A stretch of 64,000 nucleotides of DNA from Lentisphaerota bacterium (lineage in GTDB: Bacteria; Verrucomicrobiota; Kiritimatiellia; UBA8416; JAIOPI01), in the NCBI GenBank assembly GCA_021413965.1, contig JAIOPI010000004.1, positions 62,001 through 126,000 on the forward strand, written 5' to 3'. Each line of letters begins with the position of its first letter. Position 1 is the first letter of the stretch. The translations under genes and the position numbers were made by a program. Positions 18,442 through 27,267 of this stretch are shown piece by piece. The notes under the pieces are model-generated. The model was not told where the DNA came from. It saw only the letters and a program-made list of their open reading frames with translations, and searched no databases.

Positions 18442-19185
18442 CTATCCGTTCTGCGTCTGGTCGGACGGCAAGGCATCAAAATCAAACCGAGGCGTCCAGC
18501 TGAGCGTGTCAACGGTAACGCGAACACCCCATTCGAAAAACGACTCCCGCGTACTCATGACTGGCAACACCCGCAATCCAGCATGATTCTGTTCCAGGCA
18601 CAAACGCGCCACCTCGCCAATGTCGCGCCGGTCCACGTCGAGCGCGTTCCGCTCGCCCACCGCCCGGCCGTACTTGTCCTTCATCACGTCCGCGTCCACG
18701 ATGTATCCCACGCGCAGCAGCGCGATCTGCATGCCGTGCTCGCGGGCATAGTGCTGACCCAGCACTTCCTGGCATTCCTTGGTGGCGCCGTAAAGCCCCT
18801 CCCCTTGAATCGGCAGGGTCGCCAACCACGCGGCCGCATCGCCCGGCTTGCGCCCGGTCGAGGAAATGATGACGACCTTCTTCACACCCAACTCCTGAGC
18901 CGCAAAGAGGATGTTGGCCGTTCCTGTCACGTTGATGCGAAAGCACGCGTCGGGCGTGGCATAGGCGTTCGGTTCGCGCGGCGCCATGTGGCTGATCACC
19001 ACCCCGTCCATGCCGGCGGCTGCGCGGCGCACATCGTCCAGCACGGCAACGTCGCCCGCAACGCATTCGTGCGGCGTTTCAAACACCGCGCGGTCCATCA
19101 GCCGCAGCGTGTGGCCGCCTGCGGCGAGTGGCCCAGCCATGCCGCGCGCGAGAAATCCGCCGCCCCCGGTAACCAGAATCCTCAT
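18442..19185 (-). CDS. NAD-dependent epimerase/dehydratase (extended SDR)
   Basis: The 247-residue protein has the TGGGGFLARG nucleotide-binding motif at 6-15, an Ser/Thr cluster (ISSTGRK) and the catalytic YxxxK pair Y132/K136 (LYGATK). It is shorter than typical 310-330-residue sugar-nucleotide epimerases. Such proteins oxidise or epimerise sugars or sugar acids using NAD(P). ATG 19185 follows GAAGGGGGCG. It is divergent from the MttB operon with a 70-bp shared promoter region, so joint control with that operon is likely. Confidence 0.8.
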   Translation of the reverse strand: MRILVTGGGGFLARGMAGPLAAGGHTLRLMDRAVFETPHECVAGDVAVLDDVRRAAAGMDGVVISHMAPREPNAYATPDACFRINVTGTANILFAAQELGVKKVVIISSTGRKPGDAAAWLATLPIQGEGLYGATKECQEVLGQHYAREHGMQIALLRVGYIVDADVMKDKYGRAVGERNALDVDRRDIGEVARLCLEQNHAGLRVLPVMSTRESFFEWGVRVTVDTLSWTPRFDFDALPSDQTQNG

Positions 19186-19255
19186 GTAAACGCCCCCTTC
19201 TGTGCGTGAACCGACGTTCCATTACATCACCCGGCGCATACACACACCAGCAGAT
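19186..19255. promoter_or_regulatory. Divergent promoter region with a half-site of the 18289 palindrome
   Basis: GTTCCATTA at 19216-19224 matches one arm of the palindrome at 18289 (GTTCCATAT) in eight of nine positions. It is preceded by a complementary GAAC (TGAACCGACGTTCCA, imperfect inverted repeat). An IclR gene sits in the operon that starts here, so this could be its operator. The link is inference. Confidence 0.35.
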
Positions 19256-20689
19256 ATGACGATGACAACGACGCGGCATCCATCGGCACCGGCGGCCTGG
19301 GCACCACGGGACGCAGGGGGATCGGCGGAGCAGATCCATGCGGCCTCGCTGGACCTGCTTGCAGACCCCGGTGTGCGCATGGAACACGCGGGGGTGGTGG
19401 CGCGTTTGCTCAAGGCCGGCGCGCGTCCCGGCCATGGCGCGGATGTCGTCCGGCTGCCGCGCGAGATGGTGGATGAGTATGTCCGCCGGTGCCCGCGCAC
19501 GGTCACACTCACCGACCGGAGCGGGCGGGCGGCCGTTCTGGCGGATCGCGCCTGGCCGGCCATCTGGTCCTGCCCGGGCCTGAACCTCTGGGACGATGGC
19601 GCCGTGCGCCCCTTCACCGCGTCGGACATGGCGCGCGCCGCGCGCCTGCTGGATCGGTTGGATAACGTGCAGGGCGTGTTCGGCATGGCGATGGCCGACG
19701 TTTCGCCCGCCGCCGCCGATGTGGCGGGCCTGGCCATCATCGCGCGGAACACGGCCAAGCACGTCCGCGTCTTCTGCTTCACGCCCGAAGGCGGACGCAC
19801 GCTGACCGAGATGAAAGCGGTGGTGGGCCATCATCCATGGTTCAGCATGGGATTCACGGCGCACGGCCCCTTGCGATGGACCAACCTGGCGCTTTCAATT
19901 TTCGAAGCCACGTCCGGACACGGCATCCCCGTCACCGTGAATGGCGAGCCCATGGCCGGCACATCTGCGCCTGTCACCCTGGCTGGCGCGGCAGCCGTCG
20001 GTAATGCCGAAATCCTGGCCGGCCTTGTCGCGCTCCAGCTGATGGAGCCCGGCCGCCCCTGCATCTACAACCTGGGGTTGGCGCACATCTTCGACATGCG
20101 CACGATGATCGCCGTGACGGGGGGCCCCGAGAATGCGCTGCTGGCAACCCTGTCCGCGGAAATGGGGCGATTCTACGGCTTGCCGGCCGCATCCTGGGTG
20201 TCGACGGAGGCCATGGTCCCCGACGCGCAGGCGGCGCTGGAGAAAATGTTCGGGTTCCACACGCACATGGCCGCCGGCATCGCCAACATCTGGGGCGTGG
20301 GGCAGCTGGAATCCGAACTCACGTTCTCGCCCGCTCAGGCCGTCATCGACGATGAGATGATCGCCTATGCCGCCCGATTCCAACGGGGCATTGCCGTCAA
20401 CGAGACAACCTTGGCGACGGAACTCGTCCGCGCCGTCGGGATCGGCGGACAGTTTCTCGACCAGGAACACACCCTGCAACACTTCAGGGAGGAGCTCTTC
20501 ATGCCGGCGCTGCTCGGCCGACGCAAGCGCGACGCCTGGCAGGCGCAGGGCGGAAAGCGGTTGGATGAGGTGGCCACGGACCGCGCCCGGGAGCTGATGC
20601 AGGCCGCGCCCCGCAGCGGGCTGACGGACGATCAGATGGCAACGCTGGATCAACTCGCCGCGACGCGTGGCTGGAACATGGACCGTTAG
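19256..20689 (+). CDS. MttB-family (COG5598) corrinoid methyltransferase homologue
   Basis: The 477-residue protein resembles trimethylamine methyltransferase MttB: an N-terminal helical region (IHAASLDLLADPGVRMEH), then a TIM-barrel core with 'VNGEPMAGTSAPVTLAGA' and 'YNLGLAHIFDMRT'. MttB proper has an in-frame amber codon for pyrrolysine. None occurs here, so this is the non-Pyl branch, some members of which demethylate quaternary amines such as glycine betaine. Neither a corrinoid protein nor a MtbA-type partner is in the window. It heads an operon with sugar genes and an IclR regulator. ATG 19256 has only a weak ribosome site; ATG 19262 is equally possible. Confidence 0.8.
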   Translation: MTMTTTRHPSAPAAWAPRDAGGSAEQIHAASLDLLADPGVRMEHAGVVARLLKAGARPGHGADVVRLPREMVDEYVRRCPRTVTLTDRSGRAAVLADRAWPAIWSCPGLNLWDDGAVRPFTASDMARAARLLDRLDNVQGVFGMAMADVSPAAADVAGLAIIARNTAKHVRVFCFTPEGGRTLTEMKAVVGHHPWFSMGFTAHGPLRWTNLALSIFEATSGHGIPVTVNGEPMAGTSAPVTLAGAAAVGNAEILAGLVALQLMEPGRPCIYNLGLAHIFDMRTMIAVTGGPENALLATLSAEMGRFYGLPAASWVSTEAMVPDAQAALEKMFGFHTHMAAGIANIWGVGQLESELTFSPAQAVIDDEMIAYAARFQRGIAVNETTLATELVRAVGIGGQFLDQEHTLQHFREELFMPALLGRRKRDAWQAQGGKRLDEVATDRARELMQAAPRSGLTDDQMATLDQLAATRGWNMDR

Positions 20690-20706
20690 CAAGCAAGGAG
20701 AGACGG

Positions 20707-22026
20707 ATGCCTTTCATGCACGTGCCCGGAATACGGCTGTCGCTCGCCATGCTGCTCGGAAGCGCGCTGGCGATGGAGAGCGGCGCGGCCTTGTCCGTAA
20801 CCCGCTTTGGAATCACCTGGACCTTCGACCGCGACGCGACGGTGGGCACCTACGCCAACGGCGATCCCTGGGTGGTGGGACCCGTGGCCATCACCAACAT
20901 CCTGCCCGTCAGCACAACCGTCGACGGCTGGACGCGAAACGGGACCATGGTGAATCCCGCGCCGAGCACCTTGCGCCAGGACCAGGGCTTCGACAGTTCG
21001 GTCACGCGCATTGCTTGGTGGAATCCCATCCTCAATGTGGCCCCGGGGTTCACGGGAGCGCCCCTTGTGGTCCAGCCCGGGTCGTCGGTCATCTCCACCA
21101 TTTCGAAAAGCGAGCCCAACACCAATCCCTCTTACTCGCAACTGGAGGCGGGCTCCGTGCTGACGGTGGTCGCGGAGGCTCCGCCCGCCGGTTCCTTTCG
21201 GCCCCCTGCCGTAGGCGATGACAAGGCCCATCGCTGGAACAAGGCCGATCTGGATTTTGGAGTTCTGAAGAAGCTGACGCCGGTGCCCTCCACCCCGCCG
21301 CTCGAAACCGTCGAAGCGTACTTCGAACGCCCGTGGCTCATGCAAAACGAAGGATCCTCCATTCAAGCCATGTCGCCCGCCTGCAACATGCCCCATTACG
21401 GCCGCGATCAGGCGCATCTCATCTCCGATGGCATGCTGTCTCTGCATCTGAACTACACCGACGCCCAGAAAGAAACCCTTTACATACGCCTGGTGCAGAT
21501 GGGGATCGACGTCTATGGCGCGACGAAGGCCGGACAGATCTGGAAGGGCGCCGGCGGGGAGAATTGCGGCCGCAAGGCACCCATGCTGCTCGCCGGCCTC
21601 GCGTTGCATGATACCAACATTCTCGAATGGGCCGACGCCCAGCGGCATTATGTCTTCCAGGAGGATCAGCAGACCTTCTTTGTGACGCAAGCCGATGTCG
21701 GACGCGTGGTGACCACGGCAGACAACCGCCCGCGGGAAACCTACCGGCAGGAGCACGTCGGCATGCCGGAGTGGGGCGAATACCACACCCGATGCCCCGA
21801 AAACGACGGCAGCAATTGGAACTCCTTCTACCGCTGGGTCGGCGGCGCCTGGCAGGGCAACATCCTGGCCATCAAGCTGATTCCCGGCGGCGAGGCGGCC
21901 TGGAACTGGCCCGCCGTGTTCGCTTACGCCGACCGCTACTGGCGCATCGAATCCCCCGCCCAGACCTACGGGCCGCCTAATGCCATCACGCCATTCGTTT
22001 GCGATATGTGGGAGGCTTACCGATGA
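20707..22026 (+). CDS. Exported FGITWTF-family protein of unknown function (paralogue 1)
   Basis: The 439-residue product has a signal peptide (LSLAMLLGSALAMESGAA). It carries the block shared by five proteins in this window: 'VTRFGITWTF' followed by 'YANGDPWVVGPVAIT'. Later shared blocks include 'SVISTISK', 'VLTVVAEAPPAGSFRPP', 'YFERPWLM', 'HYGRD', 'LYIRLVQMGIDVYG' and 'FQEDQQTFF'. The helical middle resembles an alpha/alpha toroid, common in lyases and glycosidases, but no known catalytic motif was recognised. AAGGAGA lies just upstream of ATG 20707. Its stop overlaps the IclR start (ATGA), placing it inside a sugar operon. Confidence 0.7.
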   Translation: MPFMHVPGIRLSLAMLLGSALAMESGAALSVTRFGITWTFDRDATVGTYANGDPWVVGPVAITNILPVSTTVDGWTRNGTMVNPAPSTLRQDQGFDSSVTRIAWWNPILNVAPGFTGAPLVVQPGSSVISTISKSEPNTNPSYSQLEAGSVLTVVAEAPPAGSFRPPAVGDDKAHRWNKADLDFGVLKKLTPVPSTPPLETVEAYFERPWLMQNEGSSIQAMSPACNMPHYGRDQAHLISDGMLSLHLNYTDAQKETLYIRLVQMGIDVYGATKAGQIWKGAGGENCGRKAPMLLAGLALHDTNILEWADAQRHYVFQEDQQTFFVTQADVGRVVTTADNRPRETYRQEHVGMPEWGEYHTRCPENDGSNWNSFYRWVGGAWQGNILAIKLIPGGEAAWNWPAVFAYADRYWRIESPAQTYGPPNAITPFVCDMWEAYR

Positions 22027-22769
22027 TCCAATCCATTGAACGGGCGGCAAAGTTGCTGCATCTCGTGGCCACCTACCCCGCTGGCGCCGGCGTGCGCGAG
22101 CTCGCGCGGGCCGCGCAACTCAAGGTGCCGACCGCCCAGAACATCCTCAAGACGCTGGCCGCGCTCGAGTTTCTGGAGTTCGATCCGGACGCCCGCCGCT
22201 ACCGGATCGGCCTGACGCCCCTCCTGCTGGCCGAGAAGGTCGAGCCGCTGGCGCGGCTGCGCAGGCTCGCGCGTCCCGCCATGGAAGCGTTGCAGAACGA
22301 GTTGCACGAAACCATCACGGTGTGTGCGATGCTTGTCGATCGCGTGCTCGTGTTCGACTCGCTGATGTCCAACAACGCCCTGGCCGTGGTGGACGCCAGC
22401 CACGTGGTCCCGCATCCACACTGCATGGCGTCTGGTCTTGTGCTGCTGGCCCACCGGGACCGCGAATTCCAGCAGCGCTACGCGCGCAGCCAGCCGCTGG
22501 CCACACTGCAGCCCAATGCGCCATCGACACCAGAGCGCCTGCTGAAGGCGTTGGCCGCCGTGAAGGCGCAGGGGTATGCCGAAGCCATCGACGTCTGCTC
22601 GTCGGGCGTGGGCGCCGTGGCCGTCCCCGTGTGGGGGCCCGGCGGGACCGTCGCCATGACAATCGGCTGCAGCGCACCGCTGACACGGTTCGACGCCAGG
22701 CAACGTCAGGCGGTCCGGCGGACGCTCCTCAAAACGGCACAGGACTTGAGCAAAGAGCTGGGCGCATGA
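22023..22769 (+). CDS. IclR-family transcriptional regulator
   Basis: The 248-residue protein has an N-terminal winged HTH (SIERAAKLLHLVATYPAGAG ... VPTAQNILKTLAALEFLE) and a C-terminal IclR effector domain with 'PHCMASGLVLLA' and the typical end 'VPVWGPGGTVAMTIGCSAP'. IclR proteins usually control sugar or aromatic catabolism and bind a pathway intermediate. Start and stop overlap both neighbours by 4 bp (ATGA), so it is translationally coupled within the operon that it probably regulates. Candidate sites are the half-site at 19216 and the palindrome at 18289. Confidence 0.9.
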   Translation: MIQSIERAAKLLHLVATYPAGAGVRELARAAQLKVPTAQNILKTLAALEFLEFDPDARRYRIGLTPLLLAEKVEPLARLRRLARPAMEALQNELHETITVCAMLVDRVLVFDSLMSNNALAVVDASHVVPHPHCMASGLVLLAHRDREFQQRYARSQPLATLQPNAPSTPERLLKALAAVKAQGYAEAIDVCSSGVGAVAVPVWGPGGTVAMTIGCSAPLTRFDARQRQAVRRTLLKTAQDLSKELGA

Positions 22770-25378
22770 GCGCCACAGGCAGAACGGCTTCCATGAACGA
22801 CACGATGCGCACTCCGGCGACCATCCGGGCTGGAGCCGGCGGTCCCCGCCGGCCCCCCCACATGCGGCCAACTGACGCCCCGCTCTGCCAGCGCTTCGTG
22901 ATGGAGCTGAGCCCGAAGCCGTTTCGTCAATTGGATCGCGCCGCCGTGCAGGCAACGGCCGAGCACCTCATGACAATCTGGGCCCCCCTGGCCGCCCATG
23001 CCGCCGACGTGGCCGTGCTGCTGTGGGTTGGCGACGGCAGCGAAATTCTCGACTGGCACGGCAACCTGGATGAACCCATCGCGTGGGCCAAGTACACCGG
23101 GTTCTGCAATTATACTGAGCCCGGCGCCTACGACGCGAAGGTGCGGCACTACCGGATCAATCAGGCCGTACCCTACATGCGGAACCCGCCCGTCCTGCGG
23201 TATCGCGACCTGCGGCTGATCATCCAATGCCTGCGCCGCGCCGCCCGCCGGATCCTGGGCAATCCGCTGCGCGTGGGCGCGACCATCGATCCCGGCCCCG
23301 AATTCACCGACAGCGGCTTCAAGTTCCGGACGCACCCGGAAATCCTCACGCCCGACCTGATGCCGAGCATGCCGATGCGCTTCATCACGCACCAAGCCCG
23401 GCTGCACGCCGACCCGCGACCCTATGGCGGCTTCCCGGCGGGCGTGCCCGCGGACACCAGCCTGGGCACCTTCCTGGGGCGGCAGTTTGGCACGCTCCGC
23501 CTGGCGCTCGGATTTGACTACATCTGGTTCTCAAATGGGTTCGGCTATTCGCACTATCCCTGGGGCCCCCGCGGTGAACTCTTCCGCGGCCCGACCTTCG
23601 ACACCGCGCGTGCCGCCATGCAGCACGAGAAGTCCAACGCCTTCTGGAACGACTTTCGCACGGCCTGCCCCGACACGGCTATCGAGGTTCGAGGCACAAA
23701 TTACAGCGTCGGCATGGACCTGGCCTCCGACGGCTGCTCGCACGCCGACATCGCCGCCATCGGCCGCCTCGATCGCCCCCCCTGCAATCCGCCGTGGGGC
23801 TCGCGCGCCTTGGGACTGGAGATTGTCTCCTACCTCTCGCGCATCGCCAAGACGCGTACCAGCCGCCTCCCCTTCCGGTTCTATCTCAACGACCCCTGGT
23901 TTGTGACCAACCCCTGGTACGACTACTACAACCGCGAACCCTTTGACCTCTTCGTGCCGCTGTCCTTGTCGCGGATTAACAACACCGGCGGCGTGGACGC
24001 CCCCTCGGACGTCAGCCTGCTGACCGTGAACACCGAATCGGGCGACCTGCCGCGTGACGAGGCGCTGGACGTCACGCCGCAACTTCTCCGCGCGCTCGCC
24101 GAACGCGCCGACGCCGCGGGCCCCATCGTATGGGTCTATCCGTTCGATGAGTACGACGCCGTGCTCAAGCGCACCCCGGCCGAGTTGCCCCATCTCTTCC
24201 ACCAGGACTGGTTCTTCTGCCAGGCCGTCAACGCCGGATTCCCTGCGTGCACCGTCTGCAGCAGCGACCGATTCACCGCGCTGGAACAAGCGCGCAAGCT
24301 TCCCGACGCCATTTACGTGGCGCCCGTGGCGCGCGGCGACGCCGCCTGTCAGCGCGCCCTGCTGCGGCACGTAAGGCGCGGCGGCAAGGTCCTGCTGTAC
24401 GGATCCCTGGATGGCGCCCCGCCGGCCCTGCGCAACGCCCTGGGCGTGACGCGGGCAGAGGCGGGCCTCGAGGGCGACTTTGCGGCCGAGGTGCGGCTGC
24501 TAACCGACCACTTCGTACAGCCCCCACGGCCGCCGGGAACCGACGGCGTCGCCGCTTCGCTCGGGCTGGACGCGGCCGTGCGCCAGACGGCGCTGCCGGC
24601 GGTCAAGCGCCGGCCGTTGCGACACCGGGCCGCGGTCGACGGCGGCGGGCTGAGCGCGGGGGTCGCGGATTGGGCGGATCCCGCCGTACGCCTTGTCGCG
24701 CGCCGCGGCCGCCACAAGCGCGCGTACGCCATCCATCGCGCGCGGCCCGCGTGGCACGGCGGACGCCTGGCCTGGATCTGGGGCAGCACCGGCTTCGACC
24801 ATACGGACACCGACGTCGCTGAAGGACGGTTCGATCATCCCTGGGAGGCACGCCGCGCGGCGGAGTGGCTGCGCGGGCTGCTGGCGGAGATGGGATTCGA
24901 GATCCGGCAGGAGCGGCACGACGAATCCGTGCCGCCGGCCTGCCTCATCATCAAGCGCCACCGCGGCGCCTGGTTCTTCGTGGGCCACAAGCCCAACACG
25001 TCCGTGCGATTCGCCGTCCGCACGCCCGACGGCGCGCCAGTCTACGCCGAATCGGAAACCCCAATCCGAGCCGGTTTCGCCGGCGAGTCCTTCCACAAAA
25101 CGATTTACACCGAAGTGCGCGCCTTCGTGCAGATGCCGGATGGAACGGTCAGCAGCAAGGAACTGGGCCGACCCATCGGCAAGCAGCGGCACTTCTGTAT
25201 CGGCGGATTGGTCAGCGCTCGCGTCGTCATCTACCCGGATCCGCAGGCGCTGACGAGCGGATCGCTGCACGTCAGCCGCCTCATCGCCGGTGAGGAATCG
25301 GTGCCGTACCGAGTCGATGCCAGGCGCCAAGCGGTCACCGTCAGCCGCTACACGGGCGACCTTTATGTGTCGTGGTAG
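22766..25378 (+). CDS. Large protein of unknown function, possible glycosidase-like
   Basis: The 870-residue cytoplasmic-looking protein has no signal peptide. The first 560 residues are rich in Trp, Tyr, Asp and Arg with TIM-barrel-like strands (GFDYIWFSNGFGYSHYPWGP; WVYPFDEYDAVL). Residues of about 505-570 (YVAPVARGDAACQRALL, VRRGGKVLLYGS) resemble the Rossmann-like trimerisation/GATase-like domain found after GH42-type barrels. The end is beta-rich. By analogy it may be a glycoside hydrolase, but no catalytic pair could be assigned. ATG 22766 overlaps the IclR stop (ATGA). The frame stays open further upstream, but that region lies inside the IclR gene. Confidence 0.65.
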   Translation: MSATGRTASMNDTMRTPATIRAGAGGPRRPPHMRPTDAPLCQRFVMELSPKPFRQLDRAAVQATAEHLMTIWAPLAAHAADVAVLLWVGDGSEILDWHGNLDEPIAWAKYTGFCNYTEPGAYDAKVRHYRINQAVPYMRNPPVLRYRDLRLIIQCLRRAARRILGNPLRVGATIDPGPEFTDSGFKFRTHPEILTPDLMPSMPMRFITHQARLHADPRPYGGFPAGVPADTSLGTFLGRQFGTLRLALGFDYIWFSNGFGYSHYPWGPRGELFRGPTFDTARAAMQHEKSNAFWNDFRTACPDTAIEVRGTNYSVGMDLASDGCSHADIAAIGRLDRPPCNPPWGSRALGLEIVSYLSRIAKTRTSRLPFRFYLNDPWFVTNPWYDYYNREPFDLFVPLSLSRINNTGGVDAPSDVSLLTVNTESGDLPRDEALDVTPQLLRALAERADAAGPIVWVYPFDEYDAVLKRTPAELPHLFHQDWFFCQAVNAGFPACTVCSSDRFTALEQARKLPDAIYVAPVARGDAACQRALLRHVRRGGKVLLYGSLDGAPPALRNALGVTRAEAGLEGDFAAEVRLLTDHFVQPPRPPGTDGVAASLGLDAAVRQTALPAVKRRPLRHRAAVDGGGLSAGVADWADPAVRLVARRGRHKRAYAIHRARPAWHGGRLAWIWGSTGFDHTDTDVAEGRFDHPWEARRAAEWLRGLLAEMGFEIRQERHDESVPPACLIIKRHRGAWFFVGHKPNTSVRFAVRTPDGAPVYAESETPIRAGFAGESFHKTIYTEVRAFVQMPDGTVSSKELGRPIGKQRHFCIGGLVSARVVIYPDPQALTSGSLHVSRLIAGEESVPYRVDARRQAVTVSRYTGDLYVSW

Positions 25379-25423
25379 CCGCGCCCGCCGCGCTGGAACA
25401 TTTGAACAACGGAGGATCATGAC

Positions 25424-26893
25424 ATGCCAACGCAACCCGTGCCGCGCCGCAAACCGCTGACCGCCAAGGTGGGCCTCATCAGCATGGGCCACCACACCTA
25501 CTGGGGCCAGTTCCCGGGCCTGCTGGCGGAGATGAACCGCAAGACCGCCATACTGAAAGACAAGCTGCAGCGCCATGGCGTCGATGTCATCGACTTTGGC
25601 CTGCTCGATCAGGCCGCGTCCGCCTACGCCGCCGTCCCGCGCCTCAAGGCCGCCGACCTCGATCTACTCGTCGTGGACATGGTGACCTACGCCACCTCCG
25701 CCACCTTTGGGCCCCTCCTCCATCACCTCAAGGGACTGCCCATGGTCCTGGCGGCGCTGCAGCCGCGGGCGGCCATGGACTACACCCAGGCCAGCACGTT
25801 CATGCAACTGGCCAACGACGACATCTGCTCGGTCCCCGAGTTCTGCGGCGTCGCGCAGCGCATGGGCGCGCCCGTGCCGCCGGTCGTCATCGGCATGCTC
25901 GAGGGCGACGCGCAGGCCGATGACGAGCTGGCGGCGTGGTGTGGCATTGCCCGCGTCCTGCACGACCTGCGCCGCGCCCGCATCGGGCATCTCGGCCACG
26001 TGCTTGAAAACATGTACGACATGCAGACCGACACCGTGGCCCTCACGCGCACGTTCGGCCTCCACGCCGTGCAGTGCGAGCCCGATGAAATCCTGCGGCA
26101 CTATCGCCAACCGGACCCGGCGGCGGTGGCGGACATGAAGGCTCGCATCCTCGCGTTCTTCGACACGCCGGCCCCGCAGTCCGATCCCATTACCGAGACG
26201 CTGCGCCCCGCGCACCTGGAGATCGCGGCCGCGGCCGCTGTGGCCCTCGAGCAGTTCATTGCGGCGAAGTCACTCGACGGGCTGGCCTACTACTACGAGG
26301 CGGAGGCCGGCTCGGCGATGCAGGAGCTCATGACGAACCTGGCCGTCGGCAATTCCCTGCTGACGGGCGCCGGGTTTCCGATGTGCGGCGAGTACGACAT
26401 CAAGACCTGCGTCGCCATGTTGATCATGGACCGGCTGGAGATCGGCGGCAGCTTCGCGGAGTTCCACCCGCTGGATTTTGAGCACGACACCGTGCTGGTG
26501 GGCCACGATGGCCCGCACCACGTCAACATCGCAGACCGGAAGCCTGTGCTGCGCAGCTTGAAGGTTTTCCATGGCAAGCCCGGCTCCGGCGCAGGCGTGG
26601 AGTTCAGCATTCGCACCGGGCCGATCACCATGCTGAGCATCGGCGTCAAGGCCGACGGGGCGTTCCGCTTCGTCATTGCCGAGGGGGAGTCCGAGCATGG
26701 CCCGATTCCGCCCACCGGCAACACGAACACGCACGGCCGCTTCAAGCCCGATCTGCGGACTTTTCTGAAGCGCTGGATGGCGGCCGGGCCGACCCATCAC
26801 TTTGCGCTGGGCGTGGGCCATCACGCGCAAACGCTGGTGAAGCTGGCCGACGTGCTCGGCGTGGAGGCCGTGGTTACGACCCCGGGCGGCTAG
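25424..26893 (+). CDS. L-arabinose/L-fucose isomerase-family protein
   Basis: The 489-residue protein fits the AraA/FucI-like fold: an N-terminal Rossmann-like half (VGLISMGHHTYWGQFPGLL), the AraA-like turn 'IGHLGHVLENMYDMQTD', and a C-terminal half with 'MCGEYDIKTCVAMLIM', 'FAEFHPLDFEHDTVLVGHDG' and a closing 'HHFALGVGHHAQTL'. Glu and His metal ligands are present in these blocks. The family interconverts aldoses and ketoses with Mn2+. Similar proteins of unknown sugar specificity occur in PVC bacteria. CGGAGGATC precedes ATG 25424. It is the last gene of the MttB/IclR operon. Confidence 0.75.
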   Translation: MPTQPVPRRKPLTAKVGLISMGHHTYWGQFPGLLAEMNRKTAILKDKLQRHGVDVIDFGLLDQAASAYAAVPRLKAADLDLLVVDMVTYATSATFGPLLHHLKGLPMVLAALQPRAAMDYTQASTFMQLANDDICSVPEFCGVAQRMGAPVPPVVIGMLEGDAQADDELAAWCGIARVLHDLRRARIGHLGHVLENMYDMQTDTVALTRTFGLHAVQCEPDEILRHYRQPDPAAVADMKARILAFFDTPAPQSDPITETLRPAHLEIAAAAAVALEQFIAAKSLDGLAYYYEAEAGSAMQELMTNLAVGNSLLTGAGFPMCGEYDIKTCVAMLIMDRLEIGGSFAEFHPLDFEHDTVLVGHDGPHHVNIADRKPVLRSLKVFHGKPGSGAGVEFSIRTGPITMLSIGVKADGAFRFVIAEGESEHGPIPPTGNTNTHGRFKPDLRTFLKRWMAAGPTHHFALGVGHHAQTLVKLADVLGVEAVVTTPGG

Positions 26894-27251
26894 CCCCCCA
26901 CAGCTTCCGCATGTGGTGGACGTACTGCGGAAAAACCCGCTCCGGCGGCTCGAGCGCGGGAATCCACTTCTTCTCCCACTCGAAGCTGAAGCAGCTCGCG
27001 TAGCCGTCCGCCTTGAAGCGGGCCACGATGTCGCCCAGGGGAAGATCGCCCGCGAAGGTTCTGACGTAAGGCGCGCGGAAGGCCGCGGCCACTTCGACAA
27101 GTTTCGCGAGCAGGGCCACGTGCGTGCGCAACTCCACGCCTTCGTAGCCATAGGCGCGCCCATGGCGGAAACTTTCTTCCATGAACCAGTCGGGACAACC
27201 GAGCGTTGAGATCGACAATTTCACAGTGGGCCATTGATCGTCTGCGCTCAC
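26874..27251 (-). pseudogene. Internally deleted sugar phosphate isomerase/epimerase
   Basis: Only 125 residues are encoded, yet both ends of a TIM-barrel isomerase are present. The N-terminal 'VKLSISTLGCPDW ... YGYEGVELR' and a middle piece 'FRAPYVRTFAGDL' join abruptly to the usual C-terminal end 'CFSFEWEKKW ... PPERVFPQYV'. Full-length relatives have about 260-290 residues, so more than half is missing, probably in two in-frame deletions, including most barrel strands. It is unlikely to be an active enzyme. Its 3' end overlaps the converging isomerase gene by 20 bp. The start is GTG 27251 or GTG 27224. Confidence 0.55.
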
Positions 27252-27267
27252 TCGCAGATGCGCCCCC

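Noticed and set aside
18358..18520. Plus-strand reading after a good ribosome site (MTSQARMGRVLL...)
   Set aside because: It runs antisense through the 3' end of the epimerase gene and matches no family that I recognise. It is kept only as evidence for an orphan regulatory region.
19256..20689. Pyrrolysine-containing MttB
   Set aside because: The frame is uninterrupted with no internal TAG, and no pyl genes are in the window.
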